Notes: generated by a model not told the origin, from the letters alone. Shown: positions 21,357 through 33,060, counted from the first letter of the stretch. The stretch: 64,000 nt of DNA from Talaromyces rugulosus (GCF_013368755.1 NC_049561.1:5332001-5396000); one strand, 5' to 3'. A program made the numbers and translations.

Positions 21357-23333
21357 TCACCACCACGAGGACACCAGTACTCTGCCCTTTCTCTTCAACT
21401 GCAAATCTTCCGCCGTCCACATGACGATTTTCAGCTGACGTTCAGTCAAAAGTAGATACTGAATTTTCACTACTCGATGGAGTTTGCACACTATTTGACC
21501 TTCTTCGGAACACGGACTCAAGAATGGGATATCGTTATCCGCTGGTGAGACAGAGTTGGTCGATGCAGAAATCGAGTCTGGGTACGAATACCCAAACGCC
21601 GAAAGCGTATCCGAAGCCGATGAAGGTGATGAAATCGGGGATAGACAAGTAAATGAACTACTGGTGGTAGTAGAAGAATGAGACTGGCGGTAGTCCATGC
21701 TCCGCAGACAGTTATTCTCCTCAATGTCAATCACCGCGCGCACGATTTTCTCGGCCAACATGCCCTCGCAAATCCCTTCACGGCGTGGGTAAAGCTGGAG
21801 CAGGTGCAGAGCTTTCCGTCGAAGCGTGGGATCGCGGCAGCGCGCTCCAATTATGAATAGAGGCTCAATCACGCCGGTGGCTAGAGTGAAAATTGGATGT
21901 TGTGGCTGTTGCTCTCGAATGGCGTCGTCGGGTAAACCTAACGACGGGTTTTCATCATAGTCTTTATGTTGGAGAAACTTGGCCGCTAGTTGGAGTATCT
22001 CGTGGTAAGTCGGCGTCAGCTTGTTGTCTGGATCATATAAGAATAATTTGAGCATAAAGAAAAGGTTCATAAACGCCCGTCGAAGTCGAAGTAAATCCAA
22101 AGCGTTCTCATCCGCCTCGTTCAGAGGTACGGTATTCTTTGCCAAAAAGACGGCGAGCCGGTTGTCCCATGCAACGGACTGATCTCTTAGTCTTTCTATT
22201 TCGTCTTCTGGAGAAGAACACTGCCTAGGGCTAGAGCTTTGTCCAAGGGCTACCCGCATAACATGGTTAAATATCGCCTCGAGGTCCTTGTATGCTTGGA
22301 GAAGTGATTCAAAAGGAAGTTTGGAGGGTGCTAGAATCACTTGATCGCCTGCCCATTGCAGAATGGATTCCTGGCCATCAATATACGGGCGGATCTGAGT
22401 GTCAAGGCGCGTAAAGGCTAGGATAAGTGCGTCTATACCGGCACTCTTATTGCCTGACCCACGTAGACTTTGGCCGTTGAGTCTCCATTGGTGTATCATC
22501 TTGAGACCGCTGTTGACATGCATAAACGCCTTGACTTGTCGACCCTGGAGTACGCAAAGACAGGTAAAAAGTATGCATGTAGTCAAAATGACTTGCTGGT
22601 CCAGGACGCTGTATTCATTTTGTGACAGTAACTGGGACAATGACCGAATAGCTTTATTGAATTGTCGGAGGGAAAATTGAGCATCTCTATTAGTATCCTC
22701 ACGGGGGACGGTAGCCGGTGTACCATCGCTTAGAAAGGAGCGATGTATGCTGCCAAACGCAGTAGTGGCGTAAAATAATGCAGGATACTGATGAGATGCT
22801 TGCAAAATATTGTTAGACCAGAATCCGGCATCCAAGAAAGAGGCTAGGTTCGTGGTGGTTACTGATCGGAAAAAGTCGAAATGTTGATTCTCCATCTCGT
22901 CACCGGGAAGCAAACACTGTGTTGATGGGGTTGATAATAAGGTAGGTAACGAATTTGCAGGAGAGGCCACTATCTGCAATTTCTGTGGCGATGAACTTGA
23001 GGTGTCACTAATGCTCACGGACTCGATATTTTCATAGCCATCGCATTTTCGTCCGGTCGATAGGCATCTTTGACAGCTGACACAGTACTATTAGGATATT
23101 ACCAGAGTTTAAAAAAACAGATGCCATACCTGGGCCTAGTTTCATCGCACTTGACTCGACGGATTCTAGACTACTTAGTGATTCGACGGCAAAGTTACAT
23201 AATGATCTCCTTACTTGCAGGTCATACATCCGGTCCGAACCTTAGGGGCCCATTGTCTCCGACGGGGTCGTCCCGACCGAACCGGAATGGGGTTACCAGC
23301 AATATCCCCTGCTCCCTGTGTGTTCATCTTCAT
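21357..23333 (-). CDS. Zn2Cys6 transcription factor
   Basis: Three exons (23333-23215, 23165-23130, 23076-21357) give 624 residues. The DNA-binding domain is only complete after splicing: a basic lead (RPRRRQWAPKVRTG), then CMTCKIRRVKC and, after six residues, CQRCLSTGRKCDGY, i.e. C-x2-C-x6-C-x6-C-x2-C-x6-C binding two zinc ions. Both introns interrupt the finger coding sequence. The rest resembles the fungal-specific activator region of the FarA/UPC2-like type (fungal_trans_2), ending in Ser-rich stretches and ERQLKIVMWTAEDLQLKRKGRVL. A second ATG at 23327 is almost equivalent. It may regulate the convergent permease gene; that is inferred from position only. A CGG-N13-CCG site lies 58 bp upstream of the start. 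Confidence 0.9.
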
Positions 23334-24022
23334 TGAGCCGGTCTAGGAAAGCGCCTAGTAGAATGGCTCTAGTATGAAATGCATACGTGTCGGCTACTAG
23401 CCTTAGCCGCAGTCGTGGTCAGGTCCAAAGGCTGCTAATACACGCAAACAGGCTAGCGGAGTAGCCTGTCTTAGGCCCATTGGCGCAAGGGAACAGATAG
23501 CAGCTGTCTATGTAGGATCAAGGTGTTGGTCGTCGTTTATTAAAGGTTGTCGAAAGGAAGAATGTTCGCCACCGGCCCGAAGCGTAAACGGCTCATAATT
23601 AAGCTCAGCCAATGATGTTACGGCGCTACATCAAATGTTGGCTGCCCAACGGTGACACCTGGTATTAAGTGAAAATGATAAATGATTATTTACTATGTAT
23701 CGATATAATATTGAAATTGCCTGAGATAACATTTGAGCTCGTATTGCGAAGCCTTCACGGTCTGGTACGGCGGACTGTAGCGGCATAACTAGCTGGGTCT
23801 AGCATGATCAAAGAAACTTGGAATACCTGAAACATTTATTTTTCTCCGCTGAACTGTTCAAAATTGAACCATTTTTTGGGGCGGTAGTAAAGACTCGAAA
23901 TATTGACATTGGTATGTACATCACTTTTGTTCTTTTGGACTGGTAGTCTTACACCCTGAGTCCACGTGTAAAACCCACCCCTTACAGTCACCCAGTGGTT
24001 AACAACGTGCCGAGTTCAAGTT
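23334..24022. other. Intergenic region upstream of the Zn2Cys6 gene
   Basis: It holds several short inverted repeats near the regulator (CTAGG...CCTAG at 23343-23358 and CGGCTA...TAGCCG at 23391-23409). A CGGCGG cluster is near 23769. No gene recognised. Confidence 0.5.
23391..23409. promoter_or_regulatory. Inverted-repeat CGG-N13-CCG site, possible Zn2Cys6 binding site
   Basis: The arms CGGCTA and TAGCCG are separated by seven bases, placing CGG and CCG 13 bp apart. Zn2Cys6 dimers bind such CGG pairs. It is 58 bp upstream of the regulator start, so self-regulation is possible. Confidence 0.4.
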
Positions 24023-24736
24023 TTGGGTTTATACCCTTCCAACAAAAGTGTCTTGCAAACCTTCCACCGCTATCACAAACAGGTCCAGACCAACAAATAT
24101 TTGATCCCTTCGACATCTTGCTCACCAAAGGTAGCTTTATTCCTTACGATGCGACGAGTCTCGCGTCTTCTTGCTGGGATGCGGCGGTTTATGTTGCTTA
24201 ATGCAACCTGTCCCGATAATTCTCCTACAGTCTCGTGGATACTGAAGCATCGGTCGAAGTACGTTGGGCAATTTGGCCTCAGAAAGGGGAACACACCCAC
24301 CGAATCGCTATATCTCATGTATGAATATATTGTGGCAGGGTGGACAGTTGGCCTACGCAATGAGATTGAATATTTCTTTAATCAATCATCCTGGGCAGTC
24401 TCCGCAATCCCCGACCCTAAAGACCCGGACCCAGAGCGATATGCCATCCTTGCTGTTTTGCCTTACTACCTAACAAGGGCGTTCAACCGGCTCATTGAGC
24501 GCGGAATACCACGAGATTGCCCCGCAATCATCACGTCTGAGGAAATGGAGGATGAATTGAGAGCTCGGCCGAAAGTACTGGAAAAGGAACCAAGCTGGGT
24601 TGAGCAGGTGCCGAGTTTGGAGCAAACACTGATCATACCAGACGACAACGGAGAGGTCCCTCCAGAGAGAGATAGGAGTGAGCAATTTCTGAGGAAAAAA
24701 GTTATTATGGAAGAGCCTCATACATTGTTTGTTTAG
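24023..24736 (+). CDS. Conserved-looking fungal protein of unknown function
   Basis: A 237-residue open frame; the coding character is strongest from the ATG at 24149 (MRRVSRLLAG), which would give 195 residues. The region GQFGLRKGNTPTESLYLMYEYIVAGWTVGLRNEIEYF and the Pro/Asp-rich DPKDPDPERYAILAVLPYYLTRAFNRLIERGIP look like ordered, conserved segments. There is no signal peptide or clear membrane helix. I do not recognise a family. An overlapping frame from 23995 (to 24201) also looks plausible for its first 50 codons, so an unrecognised intron may join parts of the two. The gene is convergent with the metallophosphoesterase gene. Confidence 0.55.
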   Translation: MGLYPSNKSVLQTFHRYHKQVQTNKYLIPSTSCSPKVALFLTMRRVSRLLAGMRRFMLLNATCPDNSPTVSWILKHRSKYVGQFGLRKGNTPTESLYLMYEYIVAGWTVGLRNEIEYFFNQSSWAVSAIPDPKDPDPERYAILAVLPYYLTRAFNRLIERGIPRDCPAIITSEEMEDELRARPKVLEKEPSWVEQVPSLEQTLIIPDDNGEVPPERDRSEQFLRKKVIMEEPHTLFV

Positions 24737-24880
24737 AAAACGACATCAATCCTATGTGGACTATAAGCCAGGGAATTTTTCCTCGATACATACATATAAT
24801 GCTAATAATAATACATAATATATCCTGGGCCTATCGCTTAAGCTACTACTTGAAACAACATTTGAAAACTAGACAGCTTT

Positions 24881-25810
24881 CTAAATGGTGACCCTTATAG
24901 GCTGCCGCCGTTTCTCATCTCGGAGACCGCCAACAATGGCTGGGTTCACAAGTTGACATTTCGCTTCAGTAGGAGATTTGAAAAATTCCGGTACAAGTTC
25001 TTTTATCATGCGTAAAACATTCCAAACTCCACCTCCTGAGACTACAGTGCGTTCATATAGATCCTGCAGTGCATCGAATTGCAGCCATTCGGTTCCCGCC
25101 CCTTCATGGACATGTCCAAATACATGCAAGCGCGGACGAACACGCCACACCTCCTGCAATAAATGCACGCATCCGAGCGTCATGAGGTCAAGATGTGCGC
25201 GTGGCGGGCCATGTGTTATCAGTATGTCGATATCATCAGGTATCTCACCCTTCCATATATTCTCAGAACGAGGATACTGAAAGGCCCAGTTACCGTGACG
25301 GGCTGAGTATGGGCTACCGTAAATACGGATCGAACGCCCGTTCTGACATGTTATGGTTGTTTCTGAGTTCTGGAGGTATATTATATCTCCCCAGTCGAAA
25401 TATTCATCTTGAGCTTTGGATGTATGTGTAGAAGATGCTGCGCTGTGGTAATTGGCGTCAAGACACAGGTCATGATTCCCAGCAACCACTATCTTATTCG
25501 GATGTGGCTGGGCGCGTAACCAGTCCACAGTCACTTTTAACTCCGTCAGAGATCCTGATTGAGTCAGATCTCCAGCATGGATTAGGACATCTCCATCTGG
25601 TAAAGCCGGCTGGCTGTTATGGGTGTCTGAGACGCAAACCACAGAGATGGGGGTTGTAATTGGCTGAGTGGGTATTCTTGATTGCCAGGTATAAAACTTG
25701 CGTGCAAGAAAAACACAGGGCTGTTTTAGAAACTCCTGCCAGCTTGACGAGCGTGGGCGGTTGAGCAGGGCGTCAAGCGAACCAACGTTTTGCTTCCCAA
25801 ACAGGGCCAT
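24881..25810 (-). CDS. Calcineurin-like metallophosphoesterase (MPPED/UPF0046-like)
   Basis: One exon, 309 residues. All binuclear-metal motifs are present in order: VSDTHN (Asp62, His64), HAGDLTQSG (Asp81), VAGNHD (Asn112, His113), THGPPRAH and VFGHVHEG. The enzyme should hydrolyse phosphomono- or diesters; substrates of the fungal members are unknown. The late GHVHEGAGTEWLQFDALQDLYERTV region follows the pattern of fungal and animal MPPED proteins. A hydrophobic N-terminal signal is absent, suggesting a cytosolic protein. The N-terminal 55 residues precede the fold and may be regulatory. Start is the first ATG of the frame. No introns seen. Confidence 0.88.
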   Translation of the reverse strand: MALFGKQNVGSLDALLNRPRSSSWQEFLKQPCVFLARKFYTWQSRIPTQPITTPISVVCVSDTHNSQPALPDGDVLIHAGDLTQSGSLTELKVTVDWLRAQPHPNKIVVAGNHDLCLDANYHSAASSTHTSKAQDEYFDWGDIIYLQNSETTITCQNGRSIRIYGSPYSARHGNWAFQYPRSENIWKGEIPDDIDILITHGPPRAHLDLMTLGCVHLLQEVWRVRPRLHVFGHVHEGAGTEWLQFDALQDLYERTVVSGGGVWNVLRMIKELVPEFFKSPTEAKCQLVNPAIVGGLRDEKRRQPIRVTI

Positions 25811-26499
25811 AGCATCGATTACTGTTGAATACCTTTGATATCACCGATTTTCAGGGTGGCAATGCAATTTAACATTTAAATGTTGTGTTGGTTAAGTGGA
25901 AGAACTTGAATGAATCAGGCTACACAAGGAGGCTCGTAGTCACTGGCGCTTACCCATGTCGAGATCCAAACCGAGCTAAACCGGATTTGGTAATTTGGCA
26001 TTATCACAGTAGGCAACATATCATTGTCCTGGGTTCACCTTGTTTTTTCTAAAAAAAAAAAAAAAAGAATGCATAAGAGAGAAGGAATTTTTGTTCATAT
26101 ATTTTGAAATCGAATTTATAATTTAAAAAATTTTTACTCGTTCTATTATTACATGTATATGGACGATTCCACAGATGTCTATATGATTGACGCTATTTAT
26201 TTGTTCACCAACGACATTAGCACCCCAACTTCATATTTAGATTTGTTATCACAAGATAAATGTATTTTTCTATTTGAAAACTATTTACCACTCTACCTTG
26301 GGCAATTAACGCTGTAAACCCCATAGAAAGTACTATAGTCTCGGAAGTCCATTGCAATAGCTAGCGTGAAACAACGATGAAAAATAATAAAATATCGAAA
26401 GTCAAATGTTCTAATATATCATTGACCAAAAGGAAAGGATATACCTGCAAAGAAGTGACCAGTTGGCGGAATAAATGGAATGAAATAATAGTGTGCGCT
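25811..26499. other. Intergenic region, AT-rich
   Basis: Between two minus-strand genes. It contains an A run at 26050-26065 and AT-rich sequence from 26090 to 26300. No gene seen. Confidence 0.5.
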
Positions 26500-27609
26500 T
26501 TATAAAGTGACAACAATCTTACTTGCAGAAACACCCTTCTTCTGGGCGTCAAAACCATCTTGAATGTGTTCAAGACCATGTCCGACAACCTCAGCCTTTG
26601 GTGCAGGCGTAAAAGTGCCTGCAGTGAGAGCCTTTGGAAGATAATCAACGAATATGGCCTTGCATACATTACTGTTAGTGATCATACCAGCATTGAGCAA
26701 GTTAGACTTGATGTCCTTGAAGAACCCCTTTACTTTGAAAGAGATCATCCAGGAGACGAAAAAGACAACAGTGCGGAAGAAAACCAGGATCTGGGGCTCT
26801 TTCTGAGGAACAGGGAAAGAAGCCATGGCGATAAACTTGTTACCGCTTGAATTGTTCAAGACTTCCATGCATTTCTCAGCAGCACCTTGGCCAATGGATA
26901 GAGCACCTGCGGTAGATTTCCCTTTTAGAGCTCGAGCCATGTCGGCGACAACGGTAGGGCTTTTGTAATCGAATATTTCACTAGCACCTAATGATTTGAG
27001 GTACTTGTGGTTCTTGGGCGAGGCTGTAGTGAATACCTCATATCCGGCAGCAACACTTAGCTGAATCGCATTGACCCCGACACTAGTAGAGCCTCCCCAA
27101 ATAATGAGTGTCTTTCCATTAAATGGTTTGGCCGGCTCGGAAGGTAAGTCGAGGGCCAATTCGGTCTCTTCAAAAAGACCTGCAGCGGCAGTAGCAAGTC
27201 CAAGAGGAACAGCGGCGGCAGACTCATAAGGCAGTTCGTCCGGAATATGCGAGACCATGTTAGGACGCAACACGGTATATAGCTGAAAGCCACCCTCTGC
27301 AGGGTCATTTATTTTTGCATCACTTCCACGAGTGAAACCAAGCACACGGTCTCCGACTTTGAAGCGAGTCACATTCTTACCAACCTCAACCACTTCTCCA
27401 GCCACGTCCGAGCCAAGGACAAATGGGTAGGCAAGATGGGTGAACATTATATCACCTCGGGACTGGATGAGCCAGTCGATTGGGTTGATGGCAACGGCGC
27501 CGTTTTTCACCACAATTTTATCGGCCTCTGCAGAGGGATACGGCGCTTCTCTAACTTCGAGAGAAAAGGCCTTTTGGCCAGGTTGGTAAGCAGCGCGATT
27601 GGTAGGCAT
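26500..27609 (-). CDS. Medium-chain dehydrogenase/reductase (zinc-free, enoyl-reductase-like)
   Basis: One exon, 369 residues. The N-terminal GroES-like domain contains NPIDWLIQSRG and the GSDVAGEVVEVGKNV turn; the Rossmann domain starts with LIIWGGSTSVGVNAIQL (about 167-183), the nucleotide-binding loop of this family. The zinc-coordinating cysteines of true alcohol dehydrogenases are absent, so it is a quinone/enoyl-reductase-type MDR. Relatives include the trans-acting enoyl reductases of polyketide pathways, but no polyketide synthase is nearby, so a general detoxifying role is as likely. Pyridine nucleotide is the expected cofactor. An isolated gene at the border of a gene-poor block. 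Confidence 0.87.
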   Translation of the reverse strand: MPTNRAAYQPGQKAFSLEVREAPYPSAEADKIVVKNGAVAINPIDWLIQSRGDIMFTHLAYPFVLGSDVAGEVVEVGKNVTRFKVGDRVLGFTRGSDAKINDPAEGGFQLYTVLRPNMVSHIPDELPYESAAAVPLGLATAAAGLFEETELALDLPSEPAKPFNGKTLIIWGGSTSVGVNAIQLSVAAGYEVFTTASPKNHKYLKSLGASEIFDYKSPTVVADMARALKGKSTAGALSIGQGAAEKCMEVLNNSSGNKFIAMASFPVPQKEPQILVFFRTVVFFVSWMISFKVKGFFKDIKSNLLNAGMITNSNVCKAIFVDYLPKALTAGTFTPAPKAEVVGHGLEHIQDGFDAQKKGVSASKIVVTL

Positions 27610-28552
27610 TGGTGATCGAATGATATGAATCTGAGATATGTGTATGCAAAGTAAAAAAGAGGGTGGAGTAACTCGAAACTAAGAACAGAAGATTCAAGTT
27701 AGAATTATTATTATGACTGTAATAGCTTATAATGCCCGTGCTATTGATTTAAAAAAAAGGTTGAATGACGAGGTGTCGAGCCTGTAGTTATAAGCAGAAA
27801 CATTGCGGTATCGCCGCTCTATCTCCGAAAACATTATACTTTAGCATGTAAGACTTTGAGTGGAATTTATGGGCTTACCTCTTACCTTTTGACGCCATGG
27901 AGTTAAGAAACTACATGGTATATAATACGACCATTTTGAAAATGGGCTTTTGGTTGGTTTGGCGGCGCGGAGTTTAGGGCTGAACCGGAGGGTCACCGGA
28001 GGGTCGGATTTCGGGGCTGAAATTATTCACGACGTAACTAAAAATATACGAGGAGAAATTGATAAGAATAGGAACTTGGATTAATGTACAAATTTGCCCG
28101 ACTTAATGAGAGCTCAACATTGGCCTCAAAGTGTTGGAATACGTAAGGCTAATAACAGATGTATAACAATGCTAAGCCGCCTAACGAATATAGGTGCAAA
28201 TCCGGATGTGTTTCCATCCGGAAAGATTAGCAGAATCCAAAAGTACCGAATATAAAAAGTAATTTTAGTGGGGTCGACAGTCGGGAATAAGAGTTAGGCA
28301 AAACCCAGTCTACTTCACTGGAGATAGAGTACTTCGGACTGAAAAAGAAATGGACTAAGTGAACAAGTGCAATAGTTTATTATCGCACAAATAGGAAACA
28401 CATTCAACACTAATGATATACTAGATATTAGATATTCCATGAAGCAATCAGTTGATCGAGTGACTATCAATAAAGAGCCATCTCTTAAAAGCACAAACAT
28501 CATAAAACTTCTCTCCCCCATCCTTTTGCCTTGAATTTCGGTGTGATCTTTC
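27610..28552. other. Gene-poor AT-rich region
   Basis: No gene supported. Near 27980 a GGGCTGAA motif occurs twice around two GGTCACCGGAGGGTCGG-like words. The sequence otherwise looks like unconstrained AT-rich DNA. Confidence 0.45.
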
Positions 28553-29497
28553 CTAACTTTCTTCTTCTTGTGAGTCACTATCATCATCATTTTCCTTTTG
28601 GCTATCATCCGCACTTTCTATAGTACACCCATAAGTTCAGAGAAGAGTCGCTGCCTTATCACTGTCTTTTTCTCTTCTTTGGTTCCAACGAAAGTCATCT
28701 GCAGAAAGAGAGATTCAGATAACTCAGACCATAAATCTGCCTGACCACCGTGACCAATGTTGATCTTACATATGTAGTAAATACTATGTATTCACCTGGG
28801 GAAGTCTAAAAGTTCTTGGTGTTAAGACGGTCAAGGAATTTGTGATTGCCTGTCTTTTGCGCCTGGATGATTGTTGACACGAAGCAAAAATATAAATAGC
28901 GCTCTGTGGGTCGTTTTTTTCCTCGGAATTCGAGTCCTATATTGTCTACATCCTATGTATACTTAGTTATTTTTCTTCAAGTTGACATGGAAGGGATAGA
29001 AGCTGGGCGTACCCGCCAATACCACAGGCCCGCGAAGTACAAGTAGCCGCCATGTTTCGAATAGATTTATTAAGAGGCGAATTTTTTCATCTGGGATAGG
29101 GATAATAGCAAAGTCCCATTTCCAAGCGCTAGCTCAAATGAAAGGCACAGGAAGGTATATAACTCAAAAATAAGAAGACCCAAGTTTTCTCTTGATAATG
29201 AAGACGCCCCTTCGATTGATAGCTGTTGGCACCCGTTGATAAACCATAGATTGACTGCCCAAGAGACTGAAAGTCTTTTGATGCAACTGTTAATAATAAC
29301 TATCTATGTGCTATCTTATCATATACCAGCATTGTAGTCCGGGACGACAAAGGGTGCATCGAAGTAAGATGAGGAGCGGCGGTTCATTCAAGGTTGATGT
29401 ATCGTTGCCTTTCAACACTTCTTGGGCGTCATCAAGGTCTGCATATACGGTGAATGCATAGTCGCTATTCTGAGGCGGCGTTTTGAGAGATTTGAAT
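28553..29497 (-). pseudogene. Decayed multi-exon gene of unknown family
   Basis: Several coding-like blocks follow one another on the minus strand but cannot be joined into one frame. Block 1 (29497-29328) includes YAFTVYADLDDAQEVLKG and is bounded by a CCTCCAG acceptor and a GTATAT donor. Block 2 (29286-29129) follows a TTAACAG acceptor. Block 3 (about 29133-28963) includes DFAIIPIPDEKIRLLINLF and ends in a stop. Block 4 (28952-28806) includes FVSTIIQAQKTGNHKFLDRL and starts in another frame. An intron-like segment with GTAAG and a TCTCTCTTTCTGCAG end lies near 28700-28770. The last block ends with an acidic tail (NDDDSDSQEEES) at 28553. Stops and a frame change between blocks 3 and 4 argue for a dead gene; a missed intron could rescue parts. 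I do not recognise the family. Confidence 0.5.
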
Positions 29498-31168
29498 CTG
29501 GAGGTCATCAAACACATGTCAGTTTAATCAGAGTCAAAGCCAGCGGAGTGCACGACAAGTATTGAAGAAATAACCCTTTTGTGAGGAAACATACTTGAGT
29601 ATTCGGAAAGTTTTCGGTACTAGATGAGTAATGGTAAAAGAGAATGACTAGGTAGCCAAACGAGAATGGAGTGACCCCGAGTTCGGTCTTTGGAGGTAGG
29701 AGAGAAATGATAAGAGAGAGCGACGAAATGAAGGTGAGTTGGAAGGAGAGTGAATAAATTTGGAATGACTTCTGGGGGGAGTTTGTGCGATGAAAAAGTG
29801 GGAGGAGTCGGTGTCCAGGATAGGTAAGTGAGAGAGACCTCCTCCATCAAAAGCAATTCTTTGATCATTCAGTCCTGTCCTTTATCTTCAACCTAAGGTT
29901 ATCCGTCTCATCTTGCCATTGTCGACTTTCTGTCTCTTCTAGTCATGGAGTATATACAGCACTTAGGAAGATGCTCAAGAGTCATTTAGACTTCAGACAA
30001 GGAAATATCCACCACTTTATAACCCATTAGTCACCTTTATGGAGGGGCATGTCTTGTTGAGTGTGGTGAGTGTACCAAATATTGAAGCCGACAGACATTT
30101 TATGCGTTTGGCTGCTTATTTAATTCTTAGTATCGTGCGTTCTGCGATTATTAGTTGCAGTTAACTTTCAAAATAAGAAATTAAGCTGATCCGTTGCAAG
30201 TTAAAAATTTCCCTTGGAATAAATCCCCCTTGCATGCTTAGAGGCCAATAATAATACTCTAGTGCGAGGACATATGAGAATAGTAACGACTAGTAGTCTA
30301 TAGAACAGTCTTACATATAAATCCATATAACTTCATCTATATCAATTACCTCTAGTATTTTTTACCAACTTTATAACCTCAGCGAGATATGGAAGCGGTC
30401 TAAGCCCAAGAGCACACTTGAGACCGACAAGTAGTCAACAGTGTTACGGATCCGAAGACCATCAAAAAGTTTGCCAACGAACCACTGAAAAACTGCTAAG
30501 AACTATTCTTATCCTGTCTCGCTACTGTTATCCTTATTCTATTCATCTAACAACCTAGTTTTTTGCCTATAATAATAAAGCCATCCTCCGGCCGGATTGT
30601 TCTATTCCCAGATTTTGCGATGACTGCATTCTCGTCAAAACTGCTGTAGTCGCCCTGAATCCCACGGACTGAAAACACATCTTCACTCACTTGTGGTTAT
30701 TCCACCGGGCAATGTCACCCTATTTATCCGGTATAGCCTGTTTTCTGCACACGAATGAACCAATCCGGCCATGATATGCATAGCGCCTTAGTGTCTATCA
30801 TGTAACCATCTCTTGGCACTGATTGACAGTACGTACATTTTCTCGGGGATTCTGGTCAATCTATTGGTAGAAGCTCTGGTATTCCCTCTTATCTCAACCA
30901 GAATATCCCCGCATAGACCACCCCGGACCCCGCATACTTGGCTACCTCGACACATGTAAGCTTCTCTTGGCTATTTATGTGATTTGTGGAATAACTATTT
31001 TCTGGGTTTTGGCCCAGACACACGTGCTACTACAAAGATGACCGTTACGGTCGCTCGACTTGCTTGTTGCTCGCAGCGTTTAGAAGCTTCCATCTCCATC
31101 CCACTACGCTCAGTGATCGTACGGAAAATACTGGCCATCTTTGTATTTTCTCAACCAATTTTGCCATC
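29498..31168. other. Gene-poor region upstream of the MFS transporter
   Basis: It includes the pyrimidine-rich former promoter of the decayed gene (about 29640-29880, minus strand). A TGTTACGG word at 30442 recalls fungal LTR ends, but no matching second end was found. The right 200 bp should hold the transporter promoter. No intact gene seen. Confidence 0.45.
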
Positions 31169-33060
31169 ATGTCTTCTCTTCTACGAAAGATTGTCCATAA
31201 TGAGGCAATGAAATCCGACCCTCAAGAAATCTACGGATGGAGGGTCTATCTTCTAGCCTGTTCGGTTCGTTAAATCTCACGAGATCATCAACTATCTCCA
31301 GCTTATCTGAAATAAAACAGGCCTGTTGCGGCGGGATGCTTTTCGGCATGGACAGCGGTATTATTGGTGGTGTTCTCACGATGGATCCTTTTCAACAGTC
31401 AGTGTGACTCTGGAAGAAATAATCCAGATCCTTCAAAAGCAAAAATACTGACATGGACCTATAATTAGAAAATATGGACTGGCAGACAAACCGGACACTG
31501 TCACAGCAAATCTTTCGGCGAATATTGTGTCTACTTTGCAGGCAGGCTGTTTTGCCGGGGCGCTGCTTGCGTCTCCTCTAGCTGATAGGATGGGAAGAAA
31601 ACCGGCACTTCTCATCTCGGCCTTGGTTTCCATCGTAGGCACGGTTTTGCAGGCCGCCGCATCTGGTCAGTTGGCGGTCATGTACGTTGGAAGGTAGGTA
31701 GATACTGCTGTCTTGTGTATAAAAACTTGGGGGTTGGTTGATAAAACAAACTGCTGACAACAGAGCATAATATAGATTCATTACAGGTCTTGGTGTCGGC
31801 GGTGCTTCCATGGTCAATCCTCTTTATGTCTCTGAAAACGCCCCAAGGGCGATACGCGGAGGCCTGACGGGGCTTTATCAACTCTTCATCGTTTTCGGAA
31901 TCATGATCGCATTCTGGATAAACTACGGCTGTCTACTTCACATACACGGAACGGCCATGTATTCCATACCTTTGGCAACACAGGCGATACCAGCAGTTCT
32001 TCTATTTGTTGGTATGAGCCTCTGCAATGAGTCTCCACGGTGGCTCGCCAAACAGGACAAATGGGAACAGGCCAAAGCCACGCTTTCAAAAGTTCGCGCC
32101 CTCCCCGCATCACATCCCTACGTCGTCGACGAATTCAATGATATTGTTACCCAGCTTGAAAATGAACGCCAGCTCATTGGAGGATCCGGATTCTGGGATT
32201 TGATGCGTGAAATGTGGCTGATCGCTCCCAATCGCAAACGTGCAGTCTATACTATAATCCTCATGGTCTGCCAGCAAATGACTGGCACCAATGCCATTAA
32301 CTATTACGCTCCTCAGATATTTCAGAATCTCGGAGTTACAGGGAACGCTACCAATCTGTTCGCCACCGGCGTCTACGGCATTGTCAAGACGGTAGCTTGC
32401 GCCGTGTTCCTTATTTTCGTCGCCGACTCTCTCGGTAGACGTCGTTCCCTTTTGTGGACTTCTGTAGGTCAGGGGCTTGCCATGTTGTACATTGGCCTCT
32501 ATGTCCGGATCTCTCCTCCAGTCACTGGAGAGCCTGTTCCTCCGGCAGGCTACGTCGCACTCGTGTGTATATTTTTGTTTGCTGCCTTTTTCCAATTTGG
32601 CTGGGGCCCCGTGTGTTGGATCTATGTGTCGGAAATCCCAACTGCAAGACTGCGGTCATTGAATGTCGCCTTTGGAGCCGCAACACAGTGGCTATTCAAC
32701 TTTGTCGTGGCAAGAGCTGTGCCGTCTATGCTTGTCACTATGGGATCAAACGGTTACGGGTGAGTTTGTTCCATTTTGTCCCTTTCTTTCAAAGACCGAT
32801 AAGGGGTAGTTCACTTGACGGCAGCTGATAATGGTGGTTTTAATAGAACATACATTTTCTTTGCCTGCTTTTGTTTTGCAATGGGAGTATTTGTTTGGGT
32901 CTTCATACCGGAAACTAAGGGGGTCTCACTTGAAAAAATGGACGAGTTATTCGGTGTTGTCCAGGTTGTTGACTCAAAGCGCAACGATCCCGAGCATGGC
33001 TCTGTCCAGGTAGAGGACGTAGGAAAGAGGGTTACATCTGCAGAGGTTGAAAATGTCTAG
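31169..33060 (+). CDS. MFS sugar/quinate-type transporter
   Basis: Five exons (31169-31264, 31321-31397, 31469-31693, 31776-32759, 32847-33060) give 531 residues with twelve predicted membrane spans. Sugar-porter signatures are visible: [14 protein letters not shown] in the first span, [12 protein letters not shown] in the cytosolic loop, [12 protein letters not shown], the ESPRWLAKQ variant of [24 protein letters not shown] (substrate-site QQ and N-Y-Y), [11 protein letters not shown], and [16 protein letters not shown] near the end. The family moves hexoses, quinate or related polyols into the cell with protons; the exact substrate is not readable. All four introns keep phase. A short open frame overlapping the start in another frame (30984-31211) may be an upstream ORF. 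The neighbours suggest no pathway. Confidence 0.92.

Noticed and set aside
30442..30680. TGTTACGG word as the end of a solo LTR
   Set aside because: No matching terminus, no target-site duplication and no internal element could be found by eye.
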